DNA from: Salinivibrio sp. ES.052
GTDB taxonomy: Bacteria > Pseudomonadota > Gammaproteobacteria > Enterobacterales > Vibrionaceae
Direction: 5' to 3'
Length of the DNA stretch: 64,000 nt
Assembly (NCBI RefSeq): GCF_900141775.1
Contig: NZ_FSRI01000001.1
Location: forward strand, 1,954,251-2,018,250
Made by a program: the position numbers and the translations under genes. The notes under the pieces are model-generated. The model had not been told where the DNA came from and searched no databases. It saw only the letters and a list, made by a program, of their open reading frames with translations. Below are positions 9,012-19,098 of this stretch, in pieces (position 1 is the stretch's first letter; every line of letters begins with the position of its first letter).

Positions 9012-11678
9012 TTACGCGAACAGCGGGTTTACTTTGTTGGTATCGATGTCGAATTTCTTAATCGCTTCTGACACGACTTTCTTATCAACATCACCACGCT
9101 TAGCCAGCTCGTTGAGTGCCGCAACCACTACATAGCCTGCATTCACTTCGAAGTGACGGCGTAGGTTTTCGCGGCTATCAGAACGACCAAAGCCGTCTGT
9201 GCCCAGCACTTTATAAGACTCCGCTGGGATAAATGCACGAACTTGGTCAGCGTAGTTTTTCATGTAATCAGTCGCAGCAATTGCAGGCTCAGATCCCATG
9301 ACCGTTTGGATATAAGGCACTTTGCTTTCTGCATCTGGGTTCAGCATGTTGAAACGATCAACATCTTGGCCGTCACGTGCTAGCTCGTTGAATGAGGTCA
9401 CGCTGTAGATGTCAGACGCTACGCCGAATTCATCGCTAAGCAGTTTCGCCGCTTTGCGCACTTCCGTCATGATGGTGCCAGAGCCCATTAGCTGAACTTT
9501 TGCTTTGTCGCCCGTGTAGGTTTCTAGTTTGTAGATACCTTTACGGATACCGTCTTCCGCGCCCTCTGGCATCGCTGGCTGATGATAGTTTTCGTTCATC
9601 AGCGTCAGGTAGTAGTACACGTTTTCTTGATCAGGGCCGTACATGCGACGGATACCGTCTTGCATGATCACTGCCACTTCGTACGCGAAGGTTGGGTCAT
9701 AAGACACACAGTTAGGCACCGTGCTCGCCAGAATATGGCTGTGACCGTCTTCGTGCTGAAGGCCTTCACCGTTGAGCGTTGTACGGCCTGCGGTGGCACC
9801 CAATAGGAAACCACGCGCTTGCTGATCACCCGCCATCCACGCCATGTCGCCAACACGTTGGAAACCGAACATGGAGTAGTAGATGTAGAATGGGATCATT
9901 GGCAGGTCATTGGTGCTGTAAGACGTCGCCGCCGCTACCCACGATGACATCGCGCCTAGCTCGTTAATACCTTCTTGCAGTACCTGGCCGCCCTGCTCTT
10001 CTTTGTAGTAAGAGACAACGCCACGGTCTTCTGGAGTATAGGTTTGTCCTTGCGGATTATAGATACCCACCTGACGGAACAGACCTTCCATACCAAAGGT
10101 ACGGGCTTCGTCCGCAATGATTGGCACAATGTTTTTGCCAATGCTTTTGTCTTTTAGCAGCACATTCAGAGAGCGCACAAACGCCATAGTGGTAGAGATA
10201 TCACGCTTCTGTTCAGACAGTAGTGCTGAGAAATCATCCAGTTTTGGCAGGGTCAGTTCTTCAGTGAACTTTGGTAAACGCTGTGGAGTATAACCGTGCA
10301 GGGCTTTACGACGTGCGTGGAGGTATTCGTGCTCCGCAGACCCTTCTTCCAACTTCAGGTACGTCAGATTTTGCACATCATCGTCAGACAGCAAATCTTG
10401 CAGGCCCAGACGATCACGCATAGCGTGAACATGGGTCATGTCCATTTTCTTCACTTGGTGCGCGATGTTTTTCCCTTCAGCCGCTTCACCCATGCCGTAA
10501 CCTTTCACGGTTTTCGCCAGGATCACGGTTGGACGGTCGTTGCACTCTTGTGCCGCTTTAAACGCTGCGAACAGTTTTGATGGCTCATGACCACCACGCT
10601 TCAGTGCAAAGATTTCTTCGTCGGTCATATCGGCAACCAAGGCTGCAGTTTCAGGATATTTACCGAAGAAGTGCTCACGTACGTAGGCGCCATCTTTTGA
10701 TTTGAAGGTTTGATAATCGCCGTCGATGGTTTCGTTCATCAACTGCAGCAGCTTACCTGAGGTATCTTTCGCCAGTAGTTTATCCCAGCCAGAGCCCCAA
10801 ACCACTTTGATCACGTTCCAGCCAGCGCCTTTAAATAGGCCTTCTAGCTCTTGAACAATCTTACCGTTACCCATCACAGGCCCATCGAGACGCTGGAGGT
10901 TACAGTTGATCAAGAAACATAGGTTATCCAGTTTTTCACGCGCGGCAAAAGAAAGCGCACCGCGTGACTCTGGTTCGTCCATCTCGCCGTCACCCAGGAA
11001 CGCATAAACGCGCTGCTCTGAAGTGTCTTTCAGGCCACGACCGTTCAGGTACTTGAGGAAACGTGCTTGGTAGATAGACGCAATGGGACCCAGACCCATA
11101 GAAACGGTTGGGAATTGCCAGAACTCAGGCATCAGTTTCGGGTGCGGGTAAGAGGAAATACCTTTACCGTCGACTTCTTGACGGAAATTGTCGAGCTGAT
11201 CAGCAGTTAGACGCCCTTCCACAAACGCACGTGCGTAAATGCCTGGAGAGATATGGCCTTGATAATAAACCAGATCGCCACCATCTTTCTCGTTAGGCGC
11301 ACGGAAGAAGTGGTTAAAACAAGTTTCATAGAACGCAGCCGATGACTGGAATGACGCCATGTGGCCACCCAGCTCTAAATCTTTCTTGGACGCGCGCAAC
11401 ACGATCATGATTGCGTTCCAACGAATGATAGAACGGATACGACGTTCCAAGTTCACATCACCTGGGTAAGCAGGTTCTTGATCCGCAGGGATGGTATTTA
11501 CATAGTTGGTGGTCACGCCCGTTGGCATGTCAACACCGTCTAAACGTGCTTGCCCTAAGACTTGCTCCAGAAGGAACTGGGCACGTTCTACACCTTCTTC
11601 ACGAACGACTGACTCAAGAGCTTGCAACCACTCTTGGGTCTCAAGTGCGTCCACGTCATTTTTCATGACTTCAGACAT
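9012..11678 (-). CDS. aceE: Pyruvate dehydrogenase E1 component, homodimeric
   Basis: E1 uses thiamine diphosphate to decarboxylate pyruvate and acetylate the lipoyl arms of AceF. At 888 residues it matches the single-chain E1 of enteric bacteria and vibrios (about 887). The thiamine-diphosphate motif begins at GDGEMDEPES and continues to the conserved Asn in LCFLINCNLQRLDGPV. Other family landmarks are SYPHPKLMPEFWQFPTVSMGLGP (seen in part) and YYLTLMNENY. It lies between pdhR, whose stop is 91 bp upstream of its start, and aceF, 12 bp downstream, and should be repressed by PdhR when pyruvate is low. Confidence 0.98.
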   Translation of the reverse strand: MSEVMKNDVDALETQEWLQALESVVREEGVERAQFLLEQVLGQARLDGVDMPTGVTTNYVNTIPADQEPAYPGDVNLERRIRSIIRWNAIMIVLRASKKDLELGGHMASFQSSAAFYETCFNHFFRAPNEKDGGDLVYYQGHISPGIYARAFVEGRLTADQLDNFRQEVDGKGISSYPHPKLMPEFWQFPTVSMGLGPIASIYQARFLKYLNGRGLKDTSEQRVYAFLGDGEMDEPESRGALSFAAREKLDNLCFLINCNLQRLDGPVMGNGKIVQELEGLFKGAGWNVIKVVWGSGWDKLLAKDTSGKLLQLMNETIDGDYQTFKSKDGAYVREHFFGKYPETAALVADMTDEEIFALKRGGHEPSKLFAAFKAAQECNDRPTVILAKTVKGYGMGEAAEGKNIAHQVKKMDMTHVHAMRDRLGLQDLLSDDDVQNLTYLKLEEGSAEHEYLHARRKALHGYTPQRLPKFTEELTLPKLDDFSALLSEQKRDISTTMAFVRSLNVLLKDKSIGKNIVPIIADEARTFGMEGLFRQVGIYNPQGQTYTPEDRGVVSYYKEEQGGQVLQEGINELGAMSSWVAAATSYSTNDLPMIPFYIYYSMFGFQRVGDMAWMAGDQQARGFLLGATAGRTTLNGEGLQHEDGHSHILASTVPNCVSYDPTFAYEVAVIMQDGIRRMYGPDQENVYYYLTLMNENYHQPAMPEGAEDGIRKGIYKLETYTGDKAKVQLMGSGTIMTEVRKAAKLLSDEFGVASDIYSVTSFNELARDGQDVDRFNMLNPDAESKVPYIQTVMGSEPAIAATDYMKNYADQVRAFIPAESYKVLGTDGFGRSDSRENLRRHFEVNAGYVVVAALNELAKRGDVDKKVVSEAIKKFDIDTNKVNPLFA

Positions 11679-11769
11679 GGCGATCTATCCTTTCGTTGAT
11701 TGACTCGTACAAAACAAACGTTGTCGCAGCTGAGGGGCTCCCTTGCCTTTATATGATGGCGAATAGGGT

Positions 11770-12543
11770 TCACTCCAGCTCGTCCTTGCGTTGTTGAATT
11801 CGGCGTAGAGACCGTTCGCGACGGCTTTCTTCTCGACCAAGATCCAACAGAGTTTCCTCAATGTAAGCTAAGTGTGCATGCGATGCCTGCCTGGCTTTTT
11901 CTGGCTCACCAGCGGTAATTGCATCCACGATCTCAGCTCGGTGTCGGCTGACGTTTTCTACCGTCTCTTGACGGCGATAAAGTAGCTCAAAATTCTGTAA
12001 AATATTCTGTTCCAGTAACGGGGCGAGGCTACGCATAATATGAAGTAACACCACATTGTGCGCCGCTTCCGTTACGGCAACGAGATACTGCATCACAGCC
12101 GATGCTTCGGCCTTTAAATCCCCATCTTTCTGCGCCTGGCGAATCGCATCGTGGCAGTCTTCTACACGCAAAAAATCTTCTTCCGTGCCGCGCAGTGCAG
12201 CAAAGTAAGAAGAAATGCCTTCCAATGCATGACGGGATTCCAACAAATCAAGCTGGGTTTCAGGATGATCCGCCAATAACTCTAGCAGGGGTTCTGAAAA
12301 TCGCTGCCACAGCCTTTCGCTCACAAAGGTACCGCCACCTTGCTTGCGGGTTAGCAACTTTTTTACTTCAAGCCGCTGAATCGCTTCGCGTACCGATGGA
12401 CGAGATACATCAAATTGCGTCGCTAGCTCTCGCTCAGGTGGCAGCTTCTGGCCGGGGGATAAGGTCCCTTCCAAAATCAAGCCTTCGAGCTCTTTTTCAA
12501 TTACATCTGAGAGTTTGGGTTGACGAATTCGCTGATATGCCAT
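11770..12543 (-). CDS. pdhR: Pyruvate-responsive GntR/FadR-type repressor PdhR
   Basis: PdhR represses the pdhR-aceEF-lpd operon and other pyruvate and respiration genes, and is released by pyruvate. The 257-residue protein has an N-terminal winged helix (about 10-75, with [25 protein letters not shown]) and an all-helical FCD effector domain. I place the start at 12543, giving [13 protein letters not shown], which matches known PdhR N-termini. Initiation at 12621 would add 26 unconserved residues and overlap an operator. Two PdhR boxes lie 64 and about 198 bp upstream, so autoregulation is expected. The long, weakly conserved leader without an obvious Shine-Dalgarno makes the start slightly uncertain. 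Confidence 0.95.
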   Translation of the reverse strand: MAYQRIRQPKLSDVIEKELEGLILEGTLSPGQKLPPERELATQFDVSRPSVREAIQRLEVKKLLTRKQGGGTFVSERLWQRFSEPLLELLADHPETQLDLLESRHALEGISSYFAALRGTEEDFLRVEDCHDAIRQAQKDGDLKAEASAVMQYLVAVTEAAHNVVLLHIMRSLAPLLEQNILQNFELLYRRQETVENVSRHRAEIVDAITAGEPEKARQASHAHLAYIEETLLDLGREESRRERSLRRIQQRKDELE

Positions 12544-12606
12544 TGTTTTTATTGACCATCCACATTGAAAGTAATGACTTTCAACCGCAGAAACTGACTG
12601 ATTGTA

Positions 12607-12623
12607 AATTGGTAAGACCAATT
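12607..12623 (-). promoter_or_regulatory. PdhR operator 1 (perfect box)
   Basis: AATTGGTAAGACCAATT contains the complete published PdhR consensus ATTGGTnnnACCAAT as a perfect inverted repeat. It lies 64 bp before the pdhR start, where a repressor site just downstream of the promoter is expected. Confidence 0.92.
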
Positions 12624-12740
12624 ACTTTATTATTCTCTAAAGTTACCAGACAGCGGATATTCTGTCCACCTGAACTTTGATTGACATCATGGAAACCGCT
12701 GTATTCATAACGTAACAGTCTCTATAACTGAACACATCGA

Positions 12741-12756
12741 AATTGGTAAGACCATT
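12741..12756 (-). promoter_or_regulatory. PdhR operator 2
   Basis: AATTGGTAAGACCATT repeats the first box almost exactly (ATTGGT-AAG-ACCATT, one mismatch in the second arm). It lies 134 bp upstream of the first box and 15 bp beyond the ampD stop, so two PdhR dimers could occupy the pdhR control region. Confidence 0.85.
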
Positions 12757-12770
12757 TTTTTTGGATTGCT

Positions 12771-13331
12771 TTATTCGTCGATCCCAAGTAGAGAATGTAA
12801 TTTTTTCCAGTCAAAAGCTTCGCCTGGATCTGTTTTACGTCCAGGGGCTATATGTTGATGTCCGGTGATTCGATCACGGGTAATGGCTGGATAATACTGC
12901 ATCAGCGTCTGCGTGACCGCCGCTAACGATTGGTACTGCTGTTCTGTGTAGGGAAGTGTGTCCGTGCCCTCAAGCTCAATCCCGATAGAAAAATCGTTAC
13001 ATTGCTGCCGACCGTTAAAACACGAAGCGCCAGCATGCCATGCACGTGCATTGAATGGTACAAACTGGATCACACTTCCATCTCGTCGGATCAGTAGGTG
13101 TGCCGAGACGCGCAGAGCTGTAATTTCCGCAAAATAAGGATGCGTGTCTGGATCCAACCGCCCCTGAAAAAACTGCTCGATATAGGGGCCATCGAATTGA
13201 CCGGGGGGCAGACTGATATTATGTATCACTAGCAAGGAAACATCCTCGCTATCCGGACGTTGGTTATAATGCGGGGACAGGCAAGCACGTGCGCTCACGA
13301 GCCAATGTTCATCGATTCGCATACAAGGCAT
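12771..13331 (-). CDS. ampD: 1,6-anhydro-N-acetylmuramyl-L-alanine amidase AmpD
   Basis: AmpD is a cytosolic zinc amidase that cleaves the peptide from 1,6-anhydroMurNAc-peptides during cell-wall recycling; its loss derepresses AmpC beta-lactamases in bacteria that have AmpR. The 186-residue protein belongs to the Amidase_2 family. Likely zinc ligands are His37 (in VIHNIS), His158 (GHQHIAPGR) and Asp168 (KTDPG). The first ATG is preceded by GGGAGG at good spacing; a second Met at codon 4 is too far from it. It is usually next to nadC in vibrios. Here the DGC/binding-protein pair lies between them, 26 bp upstream and on the same strand, so the three could be cotranscribed. Confidence 0.96.
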   Translation of the reverse strand: MPCMRIDEHWLVSARACLSPHYNQRPDSEDVSLLVIHNISLPPGQFDGPYIEQFFQGRLDPDTHPYFAEITALRVSAHLLIRRDGSVIQFVPFNARAWHAGASCFNGRQQCNDFSIGIELEGTDTLPYTEQQYQSLAAVTQTLMQYYPAITRDRITGHQHIAPGRKTDPGEAFDWKKLHSLLGIDE

Positions 13332-13357
13332 GCAGCCTCCCAGTCAGCAAAAGTGAT

Positions 13358-14662
13358 CTACTTTATCTGGGTAGCAGGCAGATTGGAATATAAGCAACAC
13401 CGCTCGCCAGGATGCGTCTTGGCATAATACATTGCCGAATCCGCTTGGTTCATCATTTGCTGTAACTCAAGCCCGTCGGTGGGGAAGCAGCTGACACCGA
13501 TACTAATTGCTAATGACAGCTCGATATTATCAATCGTGATGGGGGCATGCATTTCATCTTGAATGCGTGTGATCACCTCATTTAAAGCCTCTTTATCAGT
13601 TAATAAATCCAGCCAGACAATGAATTCATCCCCACCCAGACGACCGACTAAATCAGAGCGACGAAGCGCTTGTTTAAGACGCAGGCTGACCACCTTGAGT
13701 AACTCGTCGCCTATACCGTGTCCATACGTATCGTTGACTTGTTTAAAATTATTAAGATCGATAAATAAGAGCGCAGCATTCGTGTGCGCTCGGTTGGCCC
13801 GCATCAAAGCCACATCGACATGTGATTCAAATGCCCGCCGGTTAAACAAGCCTGTCAACTCGTCATGCTCGGCCAAAAATTTAAGCTGATGCTGCTGCTC
13901 ACGCAGCTGTTGCGTTTGCCGTGCAACCTCTTCGCTCAGTTGGTTCTTGTCAACCATGGTATGACTCAATACCTGCTTCATCTCATTGACGTGATCCGCC
14001 AGTTCGGTCAATTCGTCTTTATCTGTCAGTATTAATTCCGAGGTGAGATCCCCTTTTTTAATCTGAGAGATAGTGGCATGTAACGCTTTCAAGCGATGCG
14101 TTAGTCGTCGCCGCAAGCTGGTGACAAAAACAGTCACCAGCAATGCTAAGATCACCAATATGCCACCATGAACGACCAGTAGCATTTTCTGCTGTCTACT
14201 GGATTCATGCATGACTTGCTGACGCACGGAGAATGCCGCCTCACTCATCGCTTGCAGTAACACATTAAAACGCGAAAAAAGCATTAAACGGCCTTCGTCC
14301 ACCGTCTGATTCGCACCAAACTGATCGGCTGTTATATCAAGCAAGCGACCAACATTATTGGCAGCTTGAGTAATTGATTGTACTGACTGGCGTGGAATCG
14401 CATGCTGATCACTGGATAACTGAGCGCGTAAGGCCTTTACTGATTGGTGAGCATCCTGCCGTGTTTGCGCACTGGGGTATTGACGATATAACCATAAACG
14501 CCCACGTAAGCTGTCTATTTGTGAGTGAACCGCAACAATACTGTCTAACCGGTTTTGTATCTGATTTTGCTTATAAAAAAGCTCTACCGTGATCAATAAA
14601 GTCACTAGTGTTAAAGCCGTACATGCGTAAACAACGATGTTTAACTGCTGACCGATTTTCAT
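13358..14662 (-). CDS. Membrane-bound diguanylate cyclase (HAMP-GGDEF)
   Basis: This should make cyclic di-GMP, the second messenger that promotes attachment and represses motility. The 434-residue protein has membrane segments at about 8-28 and 160-181, a periplasmic helical region of about 130 residues, a HAMP domain (about 182-235), a short coiled coil (about 238-262) and a GGDEF domain to the end. The active-site motif GGDEF (343-347) is intact, and an I-site (RRSD, 334-337) five residues before it predicts product inhibition. Its start overlaps the stop of the upstream binding-protein gene by 4 bp (ATGA), so the two are translationally coupled. This suggests that the binding protein supplies the periplasmic signal. 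Confidence 0.92.
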   Translation of the reverse strand: MKIGQQLNIVVYACTALTLVTLLITVELFYKQNQIQNRLDSIVAVHSQIDSLRGRLWLYRQYPSAQTRQDAHQSVKALRAQLSSDQHAIPRQSVQSITQAANNVGRLLDITADQFGANQTVDEGRLMLFSRFNVLLQAMSEAAFSVRQQVMHESSRQQKMLLVVHGGILVILALLVTVFVTSLRRRLTHRLKALHATISQIKKGDLTSELILTDKDELTELADHVNEMKQVLSHTMVDKNQLSEEVARQTQQLREQQHQLKFLAEHDELTGLFNRRAFESHVDVALMRANRAHTNAALLFIDLNNFKQVNDTYGHGIGDELLKVVSLRLKQALRRSDLVGRLGGDEFIVWLDLLTDKEALNEVITRIQDEMHAPITIDNIELSLAISIGVSCFPTDGLELQQMMNQADSAMYYAKTHPGERCCLYSNLPATQIK

Positions 14663-15654
14663 TCTAGTAAGCTCACTTTTTGAGTTGCTTCAACCAGAGG
14701 ACCAGGATTCAGTAAGTGACGATATGACGGCGTTGGCCCTTCGACCAAACCAGCACGTTGTGCCCATCTGGCTTGGTTTTTTAACCGAAGAAGTAAGGAA
14801 TCATTTAACGAGAGGCGAAATAAATAATCCTGCCAAAGCCAACTGAGCTTGTCGTCTGACATAGAAAGATACGCCGATACTTGTGCCTTCGCGAGATCGG
14901 GCTGCTGATGAATAAGACTGACCGCTTCATCTAAGGCACGAATCACCCGCTGCATATCTTGGTGTTGTTTGTTCACTAGTAACCGACCGCTTACCAACAA
15001 AAAGGATAAACTGTGTAGGCCTTTACTATTCAATGACTGTACGGGCTCTGCGGCGCGCTTTAGCAGCTGGTATCCGTAAGGCTCCCAAATGGCAATCGCA
15101 TCCACGTCGCCATTAAGCAGCGCCTCGGGCAGCGCCTCTGGTAGATAGTCGATTTTCTCTATCGTTTCCCTAGGAATATTATGCAGCTGCAGTAATGAGT
15201 CGAAAAAATATTCGCTGGCGCTCGACGCAACAATGCCAATTCGCCCACCTTTGAGAGCATCGGGAAGCGAGCCGCCGATCGCACGCTTAATAGACCAAAG
15301 TTTGACGTCATTGTCTGACTCAACAAAACTGGCCAAAATATTAAAATCATTTCGCTCAAAGCTATTGAACATCGCAACCGTCTCTGACGTCGTCGCTAAG
15401 TCCGCTTCTCCCTTGGCCAATATTTGAAAGCTTTTCACGCCACCGTGTACAGGTTTCAACGTCATATCAATGCCGTATTTTTCAAACAATCCCTGCTCCT
15501 TAGCAACGATGATAGGTGCAGACAACGGGGTGAGAGAAAGAGCAATAGTCAATGGCTCAAGTGGTTCAGAAATAGGTAACCTTGTGTATTGCCAAACGCT
15601 ATACCCCCCAAGAGCCATCAACATCACTGCAACCAGAGCCAGTCCACGTTTCAT
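14659..15654 (-). CDS. NMT1/THI5-like periplasmic substrate-binding protein
   Basis: The protein belongs to the class II periplasmic binding-protein fold of the NMT1/SsuA/TauA type. Visible family features are LTIALSLTPLSAPIIVAKEQ, then QGLFEKYGIDMTL, a GGxxxxQILAKGEADLA segment and AIAIWEPYGYQLL. I start it at 15654 (MKRGLALVAVMLMALGGYSV), which gives an N-terminal hydrophobic signal or anchor and 331 residues. An upstream ATG at 15816 would add 54 residues and overlap nadC. No ABC permease or ATPase gene is nearby; instead a diguanylate cyclase follows with a 4-bp overlap, suggesting a sensory rather than transport role. The ligand is unknown; pyrimidine, sulfonate and nitrate-type ligands occur in this superfamily. 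Confidence 0.85.
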   Translation of the reverse strand: MKRGLALVAVMLMALGGYSVWQYTRLPISEPLEPLTIALSLTPLSAPIIVAKEQGLFEKYGIDMTLKPVHGGVKSFQILAKGEADLATTSETVAMFNSFERNDFNILASFVESDNDVKLWSIKRAIGGSLPDALKGGRIGIVASSASEYFFDSLLQLHNIPRETIEKIDYLPEALPEALLNGDVDAIAIWEPYGYQLLKRAAEPVQSLNSKGLHSLSFLLVSGRLLVNKQHQDMQRVIRALDEAVSLIHQQPDLAKAQVSAYLSMSDDKLSWLWQDYLFRLSLNDSLLLRLKNQARWAQRAGLVEGPTPSYRHLLNPGPLVEATQKVSLLE

Positions 15655-15811
15655 GGTGCTACCTTTTTTACCTTTACTGACCAAAGTGTAGACAACTAAT
15701 AAGACAGTGCATGAGTAAAAAAGAAGACAATAGACGGGAAACAAGAGAGAAAAGCTGCATTTCGTCATTACCAGGGTTATCATTCCGCCACGTTTTTTAT
15801 CACCGCGGTAA

Positions 15812-16720
<909 letters not shown>

Positions 16721-16746
16721 CGCTTACGCTAACCAAGGTTCAACTG

Positions 16747-16774
16747 GGCTGCCCGTATTGGGCAGCCTTTTTTT
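16747..16774 (+). terminator. Intrinsic terminator of nadC
   Basis: Stem GGCTGCCC (16747-16754) with GGGCAGCC (16760-16767), 5-nt loop, followed by seven T, 26 bp after the nadC stop. Confidence 0.92.
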
Positions 16775-16968
16775 ATAACAATTTTGTGACAATAATTTTG
16801 TGGTCTGTCGAACACTACAACAGAAAAAACCGCCTGTTACATCAAGCTTTTATCCTTCACTCTCAAACTCATGTTTACCCTCTTTTTTGCGCCACACACA
16901 AGCGTAAAGTCGCTGCACTCGCGGCCACCGCATTGGCGGCCGATCATCATTGAGAGGAGAGAAGTCAC

Positions 16969-17388
16969 ATGCAAAAGCAACAAGGGTTTAGCTTGATTGA
17001 GTTACTGGTGGTATTAGGCATTATTGGCGCACTGACTGCCATCGCCATTCCGCAATACCAGAAGTATCAAGACAAAGCCAAAGTCACCGCCGCGATTGCC
17101 ACGCTGACCAATATGCGCTCCGTGGTAGAAGCGCAGATAATGGAAACGGGCGCGTTCCCAAAAAACGACCCAAAAATCAAAGAAAATCTTGGAATTCCTG
17201 GTGATGTAGAGTTCACTGACATTACTGGCGTTAAAGGAGACATGAAATTAGACGTACAGGGGATGCCGAAGGGTAATAAAGTCATACTCGCACGGAGCAA
17301 GAAAGGCAAGTGGACGTGCGAGCAACCATCGACAACCATAGAAGTCAATGGCTGCAAGCAAGCGAGTAAGAACCAGCCAACACCTTAA
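16969..17388 (+). CDS. pilA: Type IV major pilin PilA
   Basis: PilA is the structural subunit of type IVa pili (surface attachment, DNA uptake). The 139-residue prepilin has a short leader MQKQQG followed by the PilD cleavage site and the methylated Phe of FSLIELLVVLG, with Glu5 of the mature protein present, then a hydrophobic helix to about residue 30. Two cysteines near the C-terminus (WTCEQP and NGCKQ) can form the disulfide-bonded D-region. The start follows GAGAGGAGAG. It is the first gene of pilA-pilB-pilC-pilD, 24 bp before pilB. The upstream 190 bp hold its control region; no convincing promoter was found there. Confidence 0.96.
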   Translation: MQKQQGFSLIELLVVLGIIGALTAIAIPQYQKYQDKAKVTAAIATLTNMRSVVEAQIMETGAFPKNDPKIKENLGIPGDVEFTDITGVKGDMKLDVQGMPKGNKVILARSKKGKWTCEQPSTTIEVNGCKQASKNQPTP

Positions 17389-17412
17389 GCGAATATAAAA
17401 CAGGGACTCACG

Positions 17413-19095
17413 ATGATCCCAACCGCTCCGTTGTATCAAGCCGGTTTATTGACCGATGCCCAGCGCGATGTGCTGGGCATCGGCAACAATGCGTCGCTCA
17501 GTCTCGCACATTTACTCGATGCTGGGGTTGACCCCACCGCGCTCGCCAACACCCTCGCTAACCTGCACCATCTTCCGTTTGCAGAAAGCCATCAGTATCC
17601 GTTTAAAGACACCTGCTATGCGTTAGACCGGCGCGATTTGATTCAGCGTCATCAAGTGCTGCCGCTTGCCCAACAAGGCCAAGAGCTATTGCTTGGCGTC
17701 AGTGACCCAGATAACACAGAAGCTGTCGCCGACTTTCGTTTTTCTACTGGGCTCAATGTCCGTTTGGTGGTGCTCAGTCAGCAAGATTTAGATGCCGCTT
17801 TGCGTCACTTATACGGGGCAGATATCGATGGCACCGGCGATGGCATCACCATCAGTGATCAAGACTTAGCGGCGCTCACTATCACCGATAGCCCACACGA
17901 TGACAGTACGGAACTGCAAAGCGATCAAGCCCCGATTAGCCGCTATATCCAGCAAATTTTAATCGATGCGGTGCGTAAAAAAGCGTCCGACGTTCACTTT
18001 GAGCCCTTTGAGGATCACTATCAAATACGCTTTCGCCAAGACGGCTTACTGCAAACCTATGCTCATCCTCCGGCAGGGGTATCACGCCGCTTATCCACTC
18101 GACTCAAAATCTTAGCCCAACTCAATATTGCCGAGCGACGCTTACCGCAAGACGGACGCATCAAGCTGACCCTCACCGCTGAACATACGGTCGATATGCG
18201 GGTATCCACTTTGCCGACCGTCTGGGGTGAAAAGGTGGTCGTACGCTTGCTCAATAATGATCAGCAATCGTTGAATTTTGAGGATCTTGGTTTTACTGAT
18301 TGGCAGCGCCACCACTATCAAACAGCGCTCGACCAACCGCAAGGGCTGATCTTATTCACTGGACCCACAGGGAGTGGTAAAACCGTCTCGTTATACAGTG
18401 GCTTGCGCTACCTCAACCAGCCGGAAAGAAACATTGCCACCGTTGAAGATCCGGTCGAGATCCAGCTTGATGGCATCAATCAAGTCAATGTCAATACACA
18501 GATTGGACTCGATTTCGCGACCGCACTCCGCGCCTTTTTGCGTCAAGATCCTGATATCGTTATGGTCGGGGAAGTGCGAGATACAGAGACCGCCGAAATT
18601 AGCATTAAAGCGGCACAAACGGGGCACTTAGTACTCTCCACGTTGCATACCAACTCTGCCGCTGAGAGTATTACCCGTTTAGCACATATGGGGATCGCGC
18701 CTTACAACCTCGCCAGTTCATTGACCTTAGTCGTCGCACAACGACTCGTACGTCGGCTTTGTCCGGTTTGTAAACAACCTCATCCGTGTGACGATCCCAG
18801 TTTGAAACCATTAGTGAGTCTATATCCTCGCTTCGATCCTACCCAAATCTATCAAGCGAACCCCAGCGGCTGTTATCGGTGCTATCAAGGCTATCAAGGT
18901 CGCACTGGGATCTACGAAGTACTGCCTATCGACGACACCATTGCCAACGCGATTTATCGCAATGCCAGCGCAAGTGAGCTCACCACACTCGCCTGTCAAC
19001 AAGGCATGTGGCGGCTAGCAGAGTCAGGGATAGACAAACTCAACCAGGGGATCACCAGTGTGCAAGAGCTCACTCGCGTGATCCAATTGGCATAA
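17413..19095 (+). CDS. pilB: Type IV pilus extension ATPase PilB
   Basis: PilB is the cytoplasmic hexameric motor that powers pilus assembly. The 560-residue protein has an N-terminal MshEN-like region (about 1-130), an N2 domain and a GspE/PilB ATPase core. The core shows Walker A GPTGSGKT (317-324), an Asp box region (ATVEDPVEI), the Walker B stretch DPDIVMVGEVRD (379-390) and a His box (LSTLHTNSA). A four-cysteine zinc motif is seen at Cys450, Cys453, Cys487 and Cys490. It is followed by pilC after 3 bp, and no retraction ATPase gene (pilT) lies in the window. Confidence 0.97.
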   Translation: MIPTAPLYQAGLLTDAQRDVLGIGNNASLSLAHLLDAGVDPTALANTLANLHHLPFAESHQYPFKDTCYALDRRDLIQRHQVLPLAQQGQELLLGVSDPDNTEAVADFRFSTGLNVRLVVLSQQDLDAALRHLYGADIDGTGDGITISDQDLAALTITDSPHDDSTELQSDQAPISRYIQQILIDAVRKKASDVHFEPFEDHYQIRFRQDGLLQTYAHPPAGVSRRLSTRLKILAQLNIAERRLPQDGRIKLTLTAEHTVDMRVSTLPTVWGEKVVVRLLNNDQQSLNFEDLGFTDWQRHHYQTALDQPQGLILFTGPTGSGKTVSLYSGLRYLNQPERNIATVEDPVEIQLDGINQVNVNTQIGLDFATALRAFLRQDPDIVMVGEVRDTETAEISIKAAQTGHLVLSTLHTNSAAESITRLAHMGIAPYNLASSLTLVVAQRLVRRLCPVCKQPHPCDDPSLKPLVSLYPRFDPTQIYQANPSGCYRCYQGYQGRTGIYEVLPIDDTIANAIYRNASASELTTLACQQGMWRLAESGIDKLNQGITSVQELTRVIQLA

Positions 19096-19098
19096 GGA

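Noticed and set aside
8413-9135. 240-codon plus-strand reading frame opposite aceF
   Set aside because: It is antisense to the lipoyl domains, Ser/Thr/Ala-rich and repetitive as expected from the shadow of a repeat, and has no recognisable family or ribosome-binding site.
12544-12621. Longer PdhR start at 12621
   Set aside because: Would add 26 unconserved residues and place the PdhR box inside the coding region; [13 protein letters not shown] matches the family N-terminus.
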